A stretch of DNA of 64,000 bases from positions 11,261,981 to 11,325,980 of the forward strand of contig OX393573.1 in assembly GCA_947652115.1 (NCBI GenBank), given 5' to 3'. Numbering within the stretch: the stretch's first letter is position 1; every line of letters begins with the position of its first letter. Shown here piece after piece: positions 35,068 through 48,100 of the stretch. The translations under genes and the position numbers were made by a program. The notes under the pieces are model-generated. The model did not search any database, was not told the DNA's origin, and was given only the letters and a program-made list of their open reading frames with translations. The DNA comes from Blastomussa wellsi (taxonomy: Eukaryota > Cnidaria > Anthozoa > Scleractinia > Plerogyridae).

Positions 35068-35566
35068 TTACTTCCTTCGAGTTATAGTGCATATAACGCC
35101 ATCACGAGGCCTCAGAGTTAAAGTTTCCTCTATTTGGGCAGTTTGCCCAGACAGCAATTCAAATTTGAATTCCCGAAGGACTCTTGCCATCAAAACTTTG
35201 GCTTCAAACTGAGCTAATGTCTTTCCTATGCAAGTCCTGGGTCCAAGTGAAAATGGGAAATACTTCGACTGTGAAATATTCTCTTTCTGGTCAGGAGAAA
35301 ATCTATCTGGATCAAACACATCAGGATTCTCCCAGAATTCAGCAGCTTTGTGGATTATAAAACAAGAAATTGTTACGCAAGTTTTCGCCGGGATTTTGAA
35401 GCCTCTGAAATTTTCTTCCGTTTGCACAGTCCGTTGGGTGTTGCCAATTGGGGGATGGATTCTGAGACCCTCTTTTAATGTCTGGTCAAGATACTGGAGT
35501 TTGGCAAGATCCTCGTACTCCACATTATGGCGATAACCAAGGACTTTCTCGATTTCTTCCAAGATC
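35068..35566 (-). CDS. P450 exon 4 (last): ExxR, meander and heme-binding loop
   Basis: The acceptor TTTCTCACCAG lies just above 35566, and the stop TAA is at 35070-35068. It encodes residues 336-501, including EGLR, DPDRF and the Cys448 loop. It starts with one base completing the AGG codon from the previous exon. Confidence 0.92.
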
Positions 35567-36108
35567 CTGGTGAGAAACAACATCGAAAAAAAGAATTATC
35601 AACGAACCATTGTCACGATAATGCACATGTGGACCCTTGATACGCGCGGAAAGTGTTTTACCCAATAGAAATTTGGCAAGGCTGCACACTACACGCTGTC
35701 ACGAACCACCGTGGCCTTCTACAATTGTTTTGGAGTTTTCATGTGCGTACAAACACACCTTTGTCATCCCGTTGTTTTAGCTTTCGTTCTGAACCGCTTT
35801 GTGTATCGCCATTCGAGAAAATCATATTTCCTGTGATGTTCATATGAAAATACAAGCAATGTATTCCGTTTAAAACGTCCACAAATGGCCAATTAATACC
35901 TTAACTTAATTTTTTTAGCGTTTGCAAGCCCCCCCTTGAATCATACTGCATTGCAGTCCAATTTTATATATAAACAACAGTGAAATACCAGGTGAGCTTT
36001 CGCGCGAAAACATACATGTTATCTTCACATGTGAAGATATCACCGTTGTTATGGTTATGTAATAAATCGCGCCTTTTGAAGCAAAAGTGAAAAGGTTTGG
36101 AAATTCAT

Positions 36109-36139
<31 letters not shown>

Positions 36140-39100
36140 GGCCGCTCGGAGATGTGAAATTTCTTTTCTCATGTTGAAACATATTTCACTCGTTCACTGC
36201 GCTCACTTGTGAAACATCTTCCAACACTCGAAGAGAAATTTCACATCTCCGCGCGGCCATGTAATATCCTCTACGTATTGCATTGTATTTAGTATGTACT
36301 GTGGCCGACCTGCATCAGTACTGTCAAGACTTATCAGGCTGATAACCTGCAAGTATTGTTTTGCCTTGTATTGCATATTGCATTTCACTGTTTTGTATCA
36401 CATCCTGTATAAGCACAAGTAGTATAGGTGGCTCGTTTGGAACCTAACCAATCAGGAGCCAGCATACGGCTCAGGTGACAGCTCACGACCAATCAAATTG
36501 CCGGGTTGAATCCAAGATGACCGAAGCTGAATTTTGCATCTCACTAGTGTTTTTTAACCAACCATGAATCAAACTGAATATTCAAGATGTCTGCACGCAC
36601 GTTGTAAAACTCCGTACTTGTGCACGGGGAGCTAACACTAGATTTAAGTGGCCTGGAAAACAACCCAGCAGCCTCGACAGAGTAGTGGGACCGGTGGCGT
36701 AGATTTCCACGGCTATGAATAGATAAGAATCGTTATTAATCAGTATTTGGGTACTTGCAGTGGCATGTGTAGCGGAACGACATAAGTCCTTCCAGCAGTC
36801 GGCCATGACGAAGACAGAGTTGGACCCGAGCGGGTCTTATATAGGATACCACAAAGCCTGCCGGTACTACATGACATCATCGTGAACCAATCAGGAGTCG
36901 CCCACGCCATGAAAACGTAATAAGGTGGCTTTCCGGTCCCCCCCTCCTTAAGGAAGAGCATTAAGCCCCGGGATCCCAGAGTCGTGGGCACTCTTCGGGG
37001 GGTTGGTTACCCCGACTCATCTTTTGATCCCTGACAACTCCGAAATCCTAGGATGGCATCATGAAGGCGCCACCCCCATTCATTGACGCCAGAATGAAAG
37101 AAAACAATAACGTATATACAAAAAACTGGTTATTTTACGATATTTGCACGAGTGTGTGTCTAGGGGGAATACGAGGGAGTTTTGTAGACTGAGCGTATGC
37201 ATGGACGCGAGTGGGTAGGGGAACTATTTACAACTCGCACAAGAGTTCGGCCATCTCCACATCGTGACTGTCCAAATCTTCAAAGGCGGACTTGAAACGT
37301 ACGGATAGGAGCAGAACTTGTCTAAGTCGACCACTCTCTTGTCAAAAACACGGCCGTACTGTTTGGTGCGTGGGGAGACCTTTAGGCGTTTAGTGGCAGG
37401 GTTGTGTGTGAATGTGGATTCACCACATTCATGTTGCGCCTTTGCTCTAGAGGGTTGGTCAACTCTTCCAGTACGTTGCGTTTGACGATGTCGTAGTTGA
37501 GTTGACTGGATCCCCGCACAGATTTGAGAGAATACCCACGGATTATACAACAAACTCTGAATAGTGCTGTCTTGTATCGGCAGTTTTTAGGACCACCGGA
37601 GACGAATTCGGTGATGTAATCACCAGGGTGATCGGGATCGTCCAACTTGCCTGTCATGTCACCCAAACCACAGATGAATGTCGGGTTGTCTGGGTTTCCA
37701 TTTGTACACAACGGAATCAGTATCAAAGTACAAGGTAAGGGTATAGTTTGAGACGAGCCCAAAAAGTGGTGAACGCTACAACGAACTTGTTCCTCTTTCC
37801 GTTGTCTAGGTCGTTGTCTTCCATGTTTGAATAGACGATCTACAGTTTCTCATCTGTACAGATGCATATCGTGTGAATATGCCACAGAAGATTCGACACA
37901 GCCGGGATATAGATGGCCACGGTGGTGGGTTTGTTAATATTTTCTCCGAATTTTCCCCAGAAGGAGTTCAGCATGAGTTTGGCTGTAGCTTTCCTGCCCG
38001 GGTTTTTGACGATGTTGTCGTCCTCTACCTTTATGCCTTCATGCACAGTGTAGCTGTCCTTATACTGCTTTTTGTGCTCCTCGGTGACAACCCAGCATGG
38101 ATAACCGGCTACCTCTTGTTTGATGTTTGACCACTTGTTGACAAAGTTGGCAAAGAGGCCTGTCTTTCTTTGGGCTTGGGGAAAATACCACACCTCATGG
38201 ATCTTGACAATTTGGTATCCCTTCTTGACCGCCTTGACCAGTTCTTGGGTACACCACGTCCCACGGAGCATATGTTCTTTGGAGGTGTGTAGACAATACC
38301 AAGACCTATCTGCAAACTCGTTTGGCATCTCCATCTCAATCCACGTTCTGCAGATGATGGTAGGGAAGTGCAGGGTGGTAAATATCAAAGGGGTGTATGA
38401 CATCAACTTTGGCCCTCATGAAGTAACTGTGGATGTCTTGATCTTTGGGGTGAGTGACTATGGTTGGATGGCCCATTGGGTATTCACCGTATTTATTCAC
38501 CCATGGATACAAGGAGGTCACACCCACATACTTTATTTGCTCCCCTTCTGATGAGTCTATTTGAGAGAAAAGAGTGACAGCGTTGGTACGACCACCAAAG
38601 GAGGCATTTCTTGGTTGTAGGGGGTCTGTTATTTGGATGGTGCCCAAGAAAGTTTGCGGCTCAGGGTCAGTCTTGACACGTGTGTCCCACTCGCACTCCC
38701 AGATGATGGTGAGGGTGTACCCTTGGTTGGAGAGGATGACTTCTTTGGCTCAGGTATTTTTGTAAAGCTTGCCAAAGGTACCATCCAGATGGATTTTGGA
38801 TGATTGCCCTGTCTGGGTAGTAAGTAGGACAGCCGTGCCAAAAGCAACCGTGGAACTCGTAGATGGTGTTGGTGACTTCGTCGTATCCATCCACCAGGTA
38901 CGATTGGGTGGGGGTGAACATGCATACTTCTCCGCCATTTCCCGCATGGCAAATGCGGTCAGCCATAGGCTCGCCAGTCAGAGAAGTAGGATTATTCACC
39001 CTCAGTCTGTGGTCCTGCCACACTACCCATTTGAGTGCCTTGATGGATTGGGTGCCTGCCATGAGAAGGTTCGACGGCAATGGTGTTTTAGGTAACATCT

Positions 39101-42100
39101 TTTTTCTCCAAAAACGGTTGCACGCCGAGGCAATAGTAATACACTTTTCCATTGGCCTGAAGTCAGCGTGCTGTTCGAACTCGTCTTTTCACACCCGGCT
39201 TTTAAGAGCTTGACGCCCGAGACGCAGTACACTTCCGTTTCTTCTTTAAAGTTGAACACATAGTTTGAATGTACTTTCTCAGCATACCACGACTTGAACT
39301 TTGTCTTTGCTTTGGCTGACATCCCCTTCTGGATCGTACATCTCTGCAGGTGGCATGGATTCCACATACTCTTGATTCTCTAGAGTGTTGAAAAGATGCA
39401 GTAAGAAACCCTTGCACTGTTTGGTGCTGCTAAAGGTGGAAGGGAAATGAGAGAGAGGAAAAGGTAGGAAACAGACCGAGTCGACAAATTGGATCTCACC
39501 ACTGGATAGTGATAAATCTTTCCACCCACACTTGGCTGTCCGTGGATCCACACACACCACGGGTCACGTTCCAACCTCGGATGTGGACACCTTTTTGACT
39601 TTTGGTTTGTCATCCTCAGGGTCAACGGGTTTGATGAAACAGTGGTGAGTGGCCAGCTCGACTTGCTCTTCACAAAAAGGGCACTTGTCCCACCCACATC
39701 GATGTCGTTTGTCGCCTGCACCATTCTCGATGTTTGGTTGCAGCGCTGTAAACTTTGTGGCAACTTAGACACTTCTTCGTCTGACACAACGAAGGGGTTT
39801 TTGGGTGCTTGTAAGGTGAGCTGAGTAGCAGGTGTTACCAAAGAAACGACGTACGGTTGCGATGGTGTAGGAAATTGGCCGGCTTGCAGACAGGACAGTC
39901 CTTCTGCCCGCAATAACGACACCATTTGCCCTTGCACGTGTGGTGGTCCATGTCATCGTTATTGTACCCCCAGTTACAGTCATGGCAAAAGTATGATCTT
40001 GACAAGGACCCGCCCATAGTAGTGGTCGTCCACCTTGAGCAGGAGAATCAGTTTTGGTGACGGTGTCTTGCCACTGAAGATGATGCAGTGTGGTTCGTCC
40101 ACCGACATGACATTGATCTGGTAGCCCGGCAGTGCATCTTGGAATTTCTGCAGTTCAGCTAAACTGCAGGGACCTTCGGGTACACCTGCCACCCGGTGAA
40201 GCTCTTTAGCTAGTCTTGTCTGGACAGGGAGACCTTTACAAAGGATTGTGTAGTCGGGATCGGTATGACCTCCCCAAGCATACAGTGTGCAGCATAGGTC
40301 GTCTTTGTTCTTGATGGTGACCACTGATTTCTTTCTGGCCAACAACGTCCCATTGGCCTCTCGACCCGGTCTTTGCTTTTTTCCATGACCACTCCCAGGA
40401 CCAGGTGTACAAATGAAGGTTGTCTCCATAGTGAAGGAGTCGTCCGGGGAGAAGTCCTGGTTTGAATTGAGTTTGGAAGCAAGGGACTGGAGGTTCGTGT
40501 CCAGTCTGTCGCTTCCATCCTCAAACTCGGCCATGGTAAAGGTGGCAGATTGGAAGGGGTGGGTGAAGGCATTAGATTGAAGGGTGAAGTGGATGATCGA
40601 CGAGTGTGGCGTCAGAGTTGTGTCAGCGGTAATTAGAGCCATGATGCTGTGCTGTAACGCCTCTGTGACCTCTTGCCCCAGGTCGTCATGTGGAGTAGCA
40701 ACTCGGCGTTTACATAACTGGGCCTCGAACCACTGTTTGTTTAGGACATTGCGCCAATTTCTCCAGTGTCCCACGGGCTGAAGTTGGAAATCCAACAATG
40801 GCGCACTGCTGACACCTTCACCAACCATTGGAACATCAGCAATCAAATCATCATCATCACCATCGAACATGTACTTGTCAAGTAGAGTGGCTCGATGGCC
40901 TGATTGAAGATCCACTGATCATCGTCGTAATCTTGACGTTTATGTTTGTTGCCGGCATGCACAGCCGGCGAGTGATCGCTCCTAAAAGAGCAGGTCGAAG
41001 CCAGAAGAGATCGTGCACGGGGTCATTGTCCACTTGAGCGGCAAAGCGGACTCAACGAACGAGCTCTTCTCGTCATGCTGACAACTGAAAATGAGTACAT
41101 AAACAACCCTTTGATCCTACAGTACCGCTCAAATGTAAGTTACCACCGTCTCGCGAGAAACGAGACTCGTATCGCGAGAAACGAGACTCGTATCGCGAGA
41201 AACGAGACTCGTATCGCGAGAAACGAGACTCGTATCGCGAGAAACGAGAACTGTCTCGCGAGACATTTCTCGTTTCTCGCGAGTGCACTGCAAGTACCAA
41301 CTTTACGTTGTTGGGCCGAGAATATCATCGAGCGGACACGTGTCGTATCGTTGATTTTTTCGGTGATCGACTTGATCGGAATTTGTTTTGTTGTCTGTTC
41401 GTGCTGGATATCTACATCGGTAGCGCCACGCTCTAGCTTGTATAGTTTGAAACCTCGATTGACTTTATAATTACTTGGTTCATAGCATTCACATGCGAAG
41501 CAAGGCTTCGAACATGTAATCTAAGTAAACTATTTATTCACAATGTGAAGCCGCAACGCTTTTGAACATGAAGCGTCGGTCCTCGATCGACTTTTTATTT
41601 TTGTTCTCTTTTTCAAATGTGAGGTCACGCTTCGAACATTCCGTCCAAGTTAACTCTTCATTCACAAAGTAAAGCCGAAACGCTTTTGAGCAGGAAGCCT
41701 CCACTTATTTTGAATTCACATGCGAAGCCACGCTTCGAACGCGTAATCAAAGTTAACTTTTTACTCACAAAGTGAAGCCGCAACGCTTTTGAACATGAAG
41801 CGTCGGTCCTCGATCGACTTTTTATTTTTGTTCTCTTTTTCAAATGTGAGGTCACTCTTCGAACATTCAGTCCAAGTTAACTCTTCATTCACAAAGTAAA
41901 GCCGCAACGCTTTTGAGCAGGAAGCCTCCACTGATTTTGAATTCACATGCGAAGCCACGCTTCGAACGCGTAATCAAAGTTAACTTTTTACTCACAAAGT
42001 GAAGCCGCAACGCTTTTGAACATGAAGCGTCGGTCCTCGATCGACTTTTTATTTTTCTTCTCTTTTTCAAATGCGAGGTCACGCTTCGAACATTCAGCCC

Positions 42101-45100
42101 AAATTAACTCTTCATTCACAAAGTAAAGCCGCAACGCTTTTGAGCAGAAGCCTCCACTGATTTTGTATTCACATGCGAAGCCACGCTTCGAACGCGTAAT
42201 CAAAGTTAACTTTTTACTCGCAAAGTGAAGCCGCAACGCTTTTGAACATGGAGCCTCGATTGACTTTCTATTTGGTTTTCGTGTTGACACGCGAAGCCAC
42301 GCATCGAACACGTAATCTAACTAAAATTAACTTTTTATTCAAAGGATAATTTCTGGATGATCTTAGACATACATTGGTAATATAATAATGACGCCACTTC
42401 TCCGATCGACAGCGTGGCCAATCGAACTCTTAAAAACAAAACACAAATGCAAAAACTTATAATGTTTCTAAGCATTAGAAGACGAAAAAGTTATTCGCAT
42501 TTTACTGATTTGTAAACTATATAATTCATACTCTGAAGAAAGATGAGCGAAGACGACGGCTGTATTCTACATGTATTTTACAAATCAACCGAACATTCGC
42601 AAAAGGGAGCTGGGAGGGAAATGGCTATCGCAAAGTTTATGATAAGAAACACAATGTTGGTCATGACTTTTACAGAAGTGGTGGCTCCTAAAAGAGCCGT
42701 TTTAGCGTAGTTCTGTAAAAAGCTGGTTTTGAGATCAGTGTCCAGACGCACGGCCTTGTCGCTCAATCACGATCGGCACAACCTTCTGCAAGTGGTTGAT
42801 GTACGTCGTGCACTTCTCAGCCGTCATCCTTGTCTGCCAAAATTGTGTTATCCCGCCGATCAGCTCATCTTTGGTTGTGGGTTTTACGATGGTGCGAAGA
42901 AAGTGCTTTAGTTCGTGCCAAAGTAACTCGATCGGGTTCAGATCGGGGCTTTCTGCGGGGGTCTGAAACCAGTTGATACCATTCTCCGCTATGAAGTTTT
43001 GGGCAAGCTTGCTAGTATGCTTCGGATCGTTGTCCTGCTGAAAGCGGTGACCATCAGGAAAGTGTAACTGGATAAAAGGCATCAATGTCTTTTCCAAGAT
43101 TTCATCGACGAAAAACCGCGCATTCATGTTCCCGGTGAACAGAAGAACCCTGGACGCTCCTCGTTTGGAGATACCAGCCCAGATGTGAACTTTGTAGGGA
43201 TGCTTGGGTCTTCCTTTAAGCTTCGGCTGCTCCCACTTTCTACGAAAGCAGATCTTGGCGTGATTTTCCATGTGAACAGAACATTCATCGGTGAATATCA
43301 CGTCGTCGAACTGCTCATTGTTTTCCATGCACCTCAGGCAGAACGCCAGTCGTTTGACGCAGTTCACCTCCTTTATCAGCTGACAGTACTTTGTGCCAGT
43401 CTGCACCCACAAAAGCTTCTTTCTCAGCCTCTTGATTTTGCTTTCGGAAAAGTCGACGCCGAATTCATTCCGGATCTTTTGTCGAAGTTTCGGTGATGTG
43501 AGTTCGTCATTCTTTTCCATTTCGGCATCGATGAAGTTCGTGATTTCGGGAGTGACAGTCTCGCTTGGACGGCCTGGTGGTGGTGCATTGGCAAATGACT
43601 GCCTTTCCTGGAACCGCCTTAAAAATAGTCTTACACTAAGACGACTTATGGGGCAACCGTCTTGGGCAAGGATTCTTACAATTTGGCTGATGTTAGTATT
43701 TTGATCTCTAAGCTTTACGATTTTTGCTTTTTGCTCATTTGTTAAGCGACCCATGATGTTAAATTGCTCTTACAACAGTAAACGGCAATAAACCAGAGTT
43801 GCATTAGCCGAACAATTCAGTAAGACAACAGTAAAATAAAAACAACCAATGAATGATAAGGATTTTGCGATCCACAGTAAACAATGAGTAAATTTGAATA
43901 TTACACATCCAATGAACGAGCGGATTTTTGATCCTCCGTTCACAATGGCAAACTTAGGAGCCAATCAATGACAAGGAATTTGGATCCGTTTTAAAACAAT
44001 GCTCCTTGCACGCGTACTATAAAAGGGCGCTCCCGTTGAAAAACATCATAGTAATTTGATTACTCTTGCAATCGCTTCCTCTCGAAAACTCACCATCACG
44101 TAAAAATGTCCGCCAGACAGCTATGTCGTCAGACACAACTGCCATCGAAGGCTCTGTTTTATTTTTCCGACGAGGGTAAAACTGGAATTGCTCCCACGCG
44201 GATCATTGTAGAGAAGCATGCAGTTGCAGTTGGCGCAACCGTCACAGTCAACTGGCAGGGGGAACACGTGCTCGCGAAAGTTATTGCACTAAGTGGTAAG
44301 TACAGTTGTATCATACGTAAATATATTTATATCACATATTAAGTAGTGGCGAATGATACTTTATTACACCATCACTTTTATCATTATCCAACCCTTCTAT
44401 TTAAAACTTAGGCATGCCTTGTCGACTTAGCTCTTGCAGACTTCACTGCACGGTATTCCGTTTAACTGTTTCCATTTTTTCATTTTTGGTACAGATGATT
44501 ATCGTGTGTTGAATGAAAAAGACCTCTCCTTCTGTGCCGAAATAACCGGACCGGCCATGACCGATAACCCTGATAAAGAAAACCAGGCACAGACCGCCAG
44601 AAAGAAACCTCGTAAGGTAAGATGAGATTTTTATTGAGCGCGCGCAGAATGATTGTGTTGTACAGTAATTAATAATTATTTAGACAATTAGGTTAATTGA
44701 GGGCAGTTCCGAACGCCTTACAATCTTCATTTTTCGTTTAAGACGTTTTGGGTGTCGTACCTTGGTCTCACGATCCAAGAACTCACAAAGTCCTGTCTCG
44801 TTCTCGCCGTGAAAATGTGCTAGCTCACGGTCTTGCTATGTCTCGACTTTTTTAAGTAACCTTAGTGTAATTTAGCTCAACTTAACTCTTCTCAATTCAT
44901 TTATGCACCATTAACCTCCCCCGTTTAATTATATTTGAACAAACTACATGCTGGTCTAAACTGTGCCGTAAAAACGGACTTGACCGAAATTGAAAGTAAA
45001 TGAAAATGAATGTTGTAGGCTTTCAACTAAGCGATATTTTTTTAAACTTCAGGGAAAGGAAGCAGTGAAGAAGACGCCTGAAGATGGAGAGAAGAATGTC

Positions 45101-48100
45101 GACAGTAAAAGCAAAAAAGGGAAGAAGGTAACTTGAATAGAACATCTGACTAGGGCCCTTTTACATGGTCTTTTAATATCTTTCAAATGCCCGTGAAATG
45201 AAATTCGATTCTTTTGATGAAGTTTGACTAGGGCCTTTTTACATGGTCTTTTAATATCTTTTCCATCTTATGCCCGTGAAATGAAATTCGATTCTCTAGA
45301 TGAAGTTTATTATTAAGTTTTTGTAAAATTGCCGCTCGTCTCTATAGAACTAAAAAAAGTTGTCATCGTTTAACAGTGGAACGATCTGACGGAATCTAAC
45401 TGATACTAAATCAACATACGTTGTTATATCTTTGACAGGATGAATGTAAGGTCCTCCTTTCCGTGGACCCAGTTAATGAGGCGCCACTTGAAGTGACGAT
45501 TGAGCAGGAGACTGCCGCCCGTAACCAGCCTTATCCGTCTGACTTTAGGACTATTATAACGGTCCCTGCATCGCCTCAACCAGAAGCAGTAGAAGTGTCG
45601 CCATCGAGACCATCATCTACCCCGAAGCCTGCAGCCGTCAGTCCTATTAAAGCCTCACAGCCGCTAAGGCGTTTCAATGACCAACTGAGCTTTTTGGACG
45701 ATATCCTCGAAGGTGAAGATGTCTCTCTGCATAAAAAGCTAGACAAGGTGCTAGAAAACCAAAAGGTTCTTTTTAAGTTAATCGCGGACTTAATGAAGGG
45801 AGGGAGAGAGCATAGGGGTAAGGATTTCAGTCAGAGTTTAGGGGATGTTTCAAACATGGAGCACGAGGTAGGGAAGGGGATAGCAGGGTCTAGTGTGGGA
45901 AGTCAGTCGGGGGTTTACGATGATGTTTCAAACGTGTTTAGAGGGTCAAATTATGTTGTAGCTTCAGACGGCATTTCAAATACGGGGAAAAATTATGTTT
46001 CTAGGGACAATTCAGGGGGTGACAGTCAGGATAGGGCTCTAAAGGATAATTCAAACGCTACGGGAGGGACAAGTACAGGGCCAGATTATGTTTCTGGGGA
46101 CCAGTTAAGGGGTATTAATCAGCATCGAGTTTTAGGGGATATTTCAAACATTGTGGGGACAAATTATGTTAACGTGGACCATTTGGGGAGTAGTAATCAG
46201 CATAGGGAAACTAATCTTTCACGGGAACAGTCATTTGGGGAGGAGGGAGGGCAATTTATGGGGGAGGCATTAGTTATAAAACGTGCAAGCTGTAGTGTGG
46301 GGAATTTCGCTGCAAAGTTTTTAACCGTAGTTTTTAAGTCAGACGAATTAGTTAATCGTAATTGTACTGGGACTAGGGGGAAGATCGCTCTGGACCCTGG
46401 GAAGATGGCGCTAATAAAGAAATACGTTTTTAAGTTGTATCCGTGCGCCCCAACACAAGAGGAGTCAACGTGGAGGAAGTGTGTGGTGGCCATAGATGAG
46501 TTTTTGCGAAGGAAAAAGCGGGATGGTGTGCGGGGGCGACAAGATTAACTAAGGTTCAGTTTTAAGAATTATGCATGTACTTTCAATTTGCCTCAAGAAA
46601 CCTGAGAACTTGTGTATAACTTTGGTAAGTCGGGATTTGAGCGCGCTCAATCGTTGTTATCGCTGCTTTAGAGGATTATTTTTATGACCAGATATATGCA
46701 TGTTATTAAGAAAACAAGTATTCTAAAAACTAGCTAAACGAAACTCGTTTATTTATATGCAAATGCAGTAATAAAATGCCGTAGTGTGTGTTAAACAATG
46801 TGTGCCAATTCTTTATTGCTCCATCCTCTAGTTTTGGACTATTTCAGCGTTTGAATCATCCAATTGTGCCAAATAGAACGAGAGATATCGAATACTTCGC
46901 CGGCATGCCGTAAAATTTCAAAGAGCTTTTTGAATTGTCTCACCAGCGCGTGCCGAGAGCAAACTTTTCCCTGTCAAAAATTGAAAGAATGCTAACAGCG
47001 CATCTAAAGAACTTCGATAATACACTCTTTCTGTAAATTTGGACTGTTTCAGCGTTTGAATCATCCAATTGTGCCAAATAGAACGAGAGATATCGAATCC
47101 TTTTCGAAGCTCGCCGGCATGTCGTAAAATTTCAAAGAGCTTTTTGAATTGTCTCACCAGCGCGTGCCGAGAGCAAACTTTTCCCTGTCAAAAATTGAAT
47201 GAATGTTAACAGCGCATCTAAAGAACTTCGATAATACACTCTTTCTGTAAATTTGGACTGTTTCAGCGTTTGAATCATCCAATTGTGCCAAATAGAACGA
47301 GAGATATCGAATCCTTTTCAAAGCTCGCCGGAATGCGGTTAAATTTCAAAGAGCTTTTTCAATTGTCTCACCAGCGCGTGCCGAGAGCAAACTTTTCCCT
47401 GTCAAAAATTGAATGAATGTTAACAGCGCATCTAAAGAACTTCGATAATACACTCTTTCTGTAAATTTGGACTGTTTCAGCGTTTGAATCATCCAATTGT
47501 GCCAAATAGAACGAGAGATATCGAATACTTTTCAAAGCTCGCCGGCATGCCGTAAAATTTCAAAGAGCTTTTTGAATTGTCTCACCAGCGCGTGCCGAGA
47601 GCAAACTTTTCCCTGTCAAAAATTGAATGAATGTTAACAGCGCATCTAAAGAACTTCGATAATACACTCTTTCTGTAAATTTGGACTGTTTCAGCGTTTG
47701 AATCATCCAATTGTGCCAAATAGAACGAGAGATATCGAATACTTTTCAAAGCTCGCCGGCATGTCGTAAAATTTCAAAGAGCTTTTTGAATTGTCTCACC
47801 AGCGCGTGCCGAGAGCAAACTTTTCCCTGTCAAAAATTGAATGAATGTTAACAGCGCATCTAAAGAACTTCGATAATACACTCTTTCTGTAAATTTGGAC
47901 TGTTTCAGCGTTTGAATCATCCAATTGTGCCAAATAGAACGAGAGATATCGAATACTTTTCAAAGCTCGCCGGCATGCCGTAAAATTTCAAAGAGCTTTT
48001 TCAATTGTCTCACCAGCGCGTGCCGAGAGCAAACTTTTCCCTGTCAAAAATTGAATGAATGTTTACAGCGCATCTTAAGAACTTCGGCCGCCAGCGATTG

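Noticed and set aside
40816..41037. His-rich plus-strand ORF near the PolB 5' end
   Set aside because: Antisense of the polymerase N-terminal region, with an Asp codon repeat read backwards.
41658..42311. Several similar minus-strand ORFs repeating KSVAASLCE-like peptides
   Set aside because: Products of the 227-bp satellite; no starts, splice sites or family similarity.
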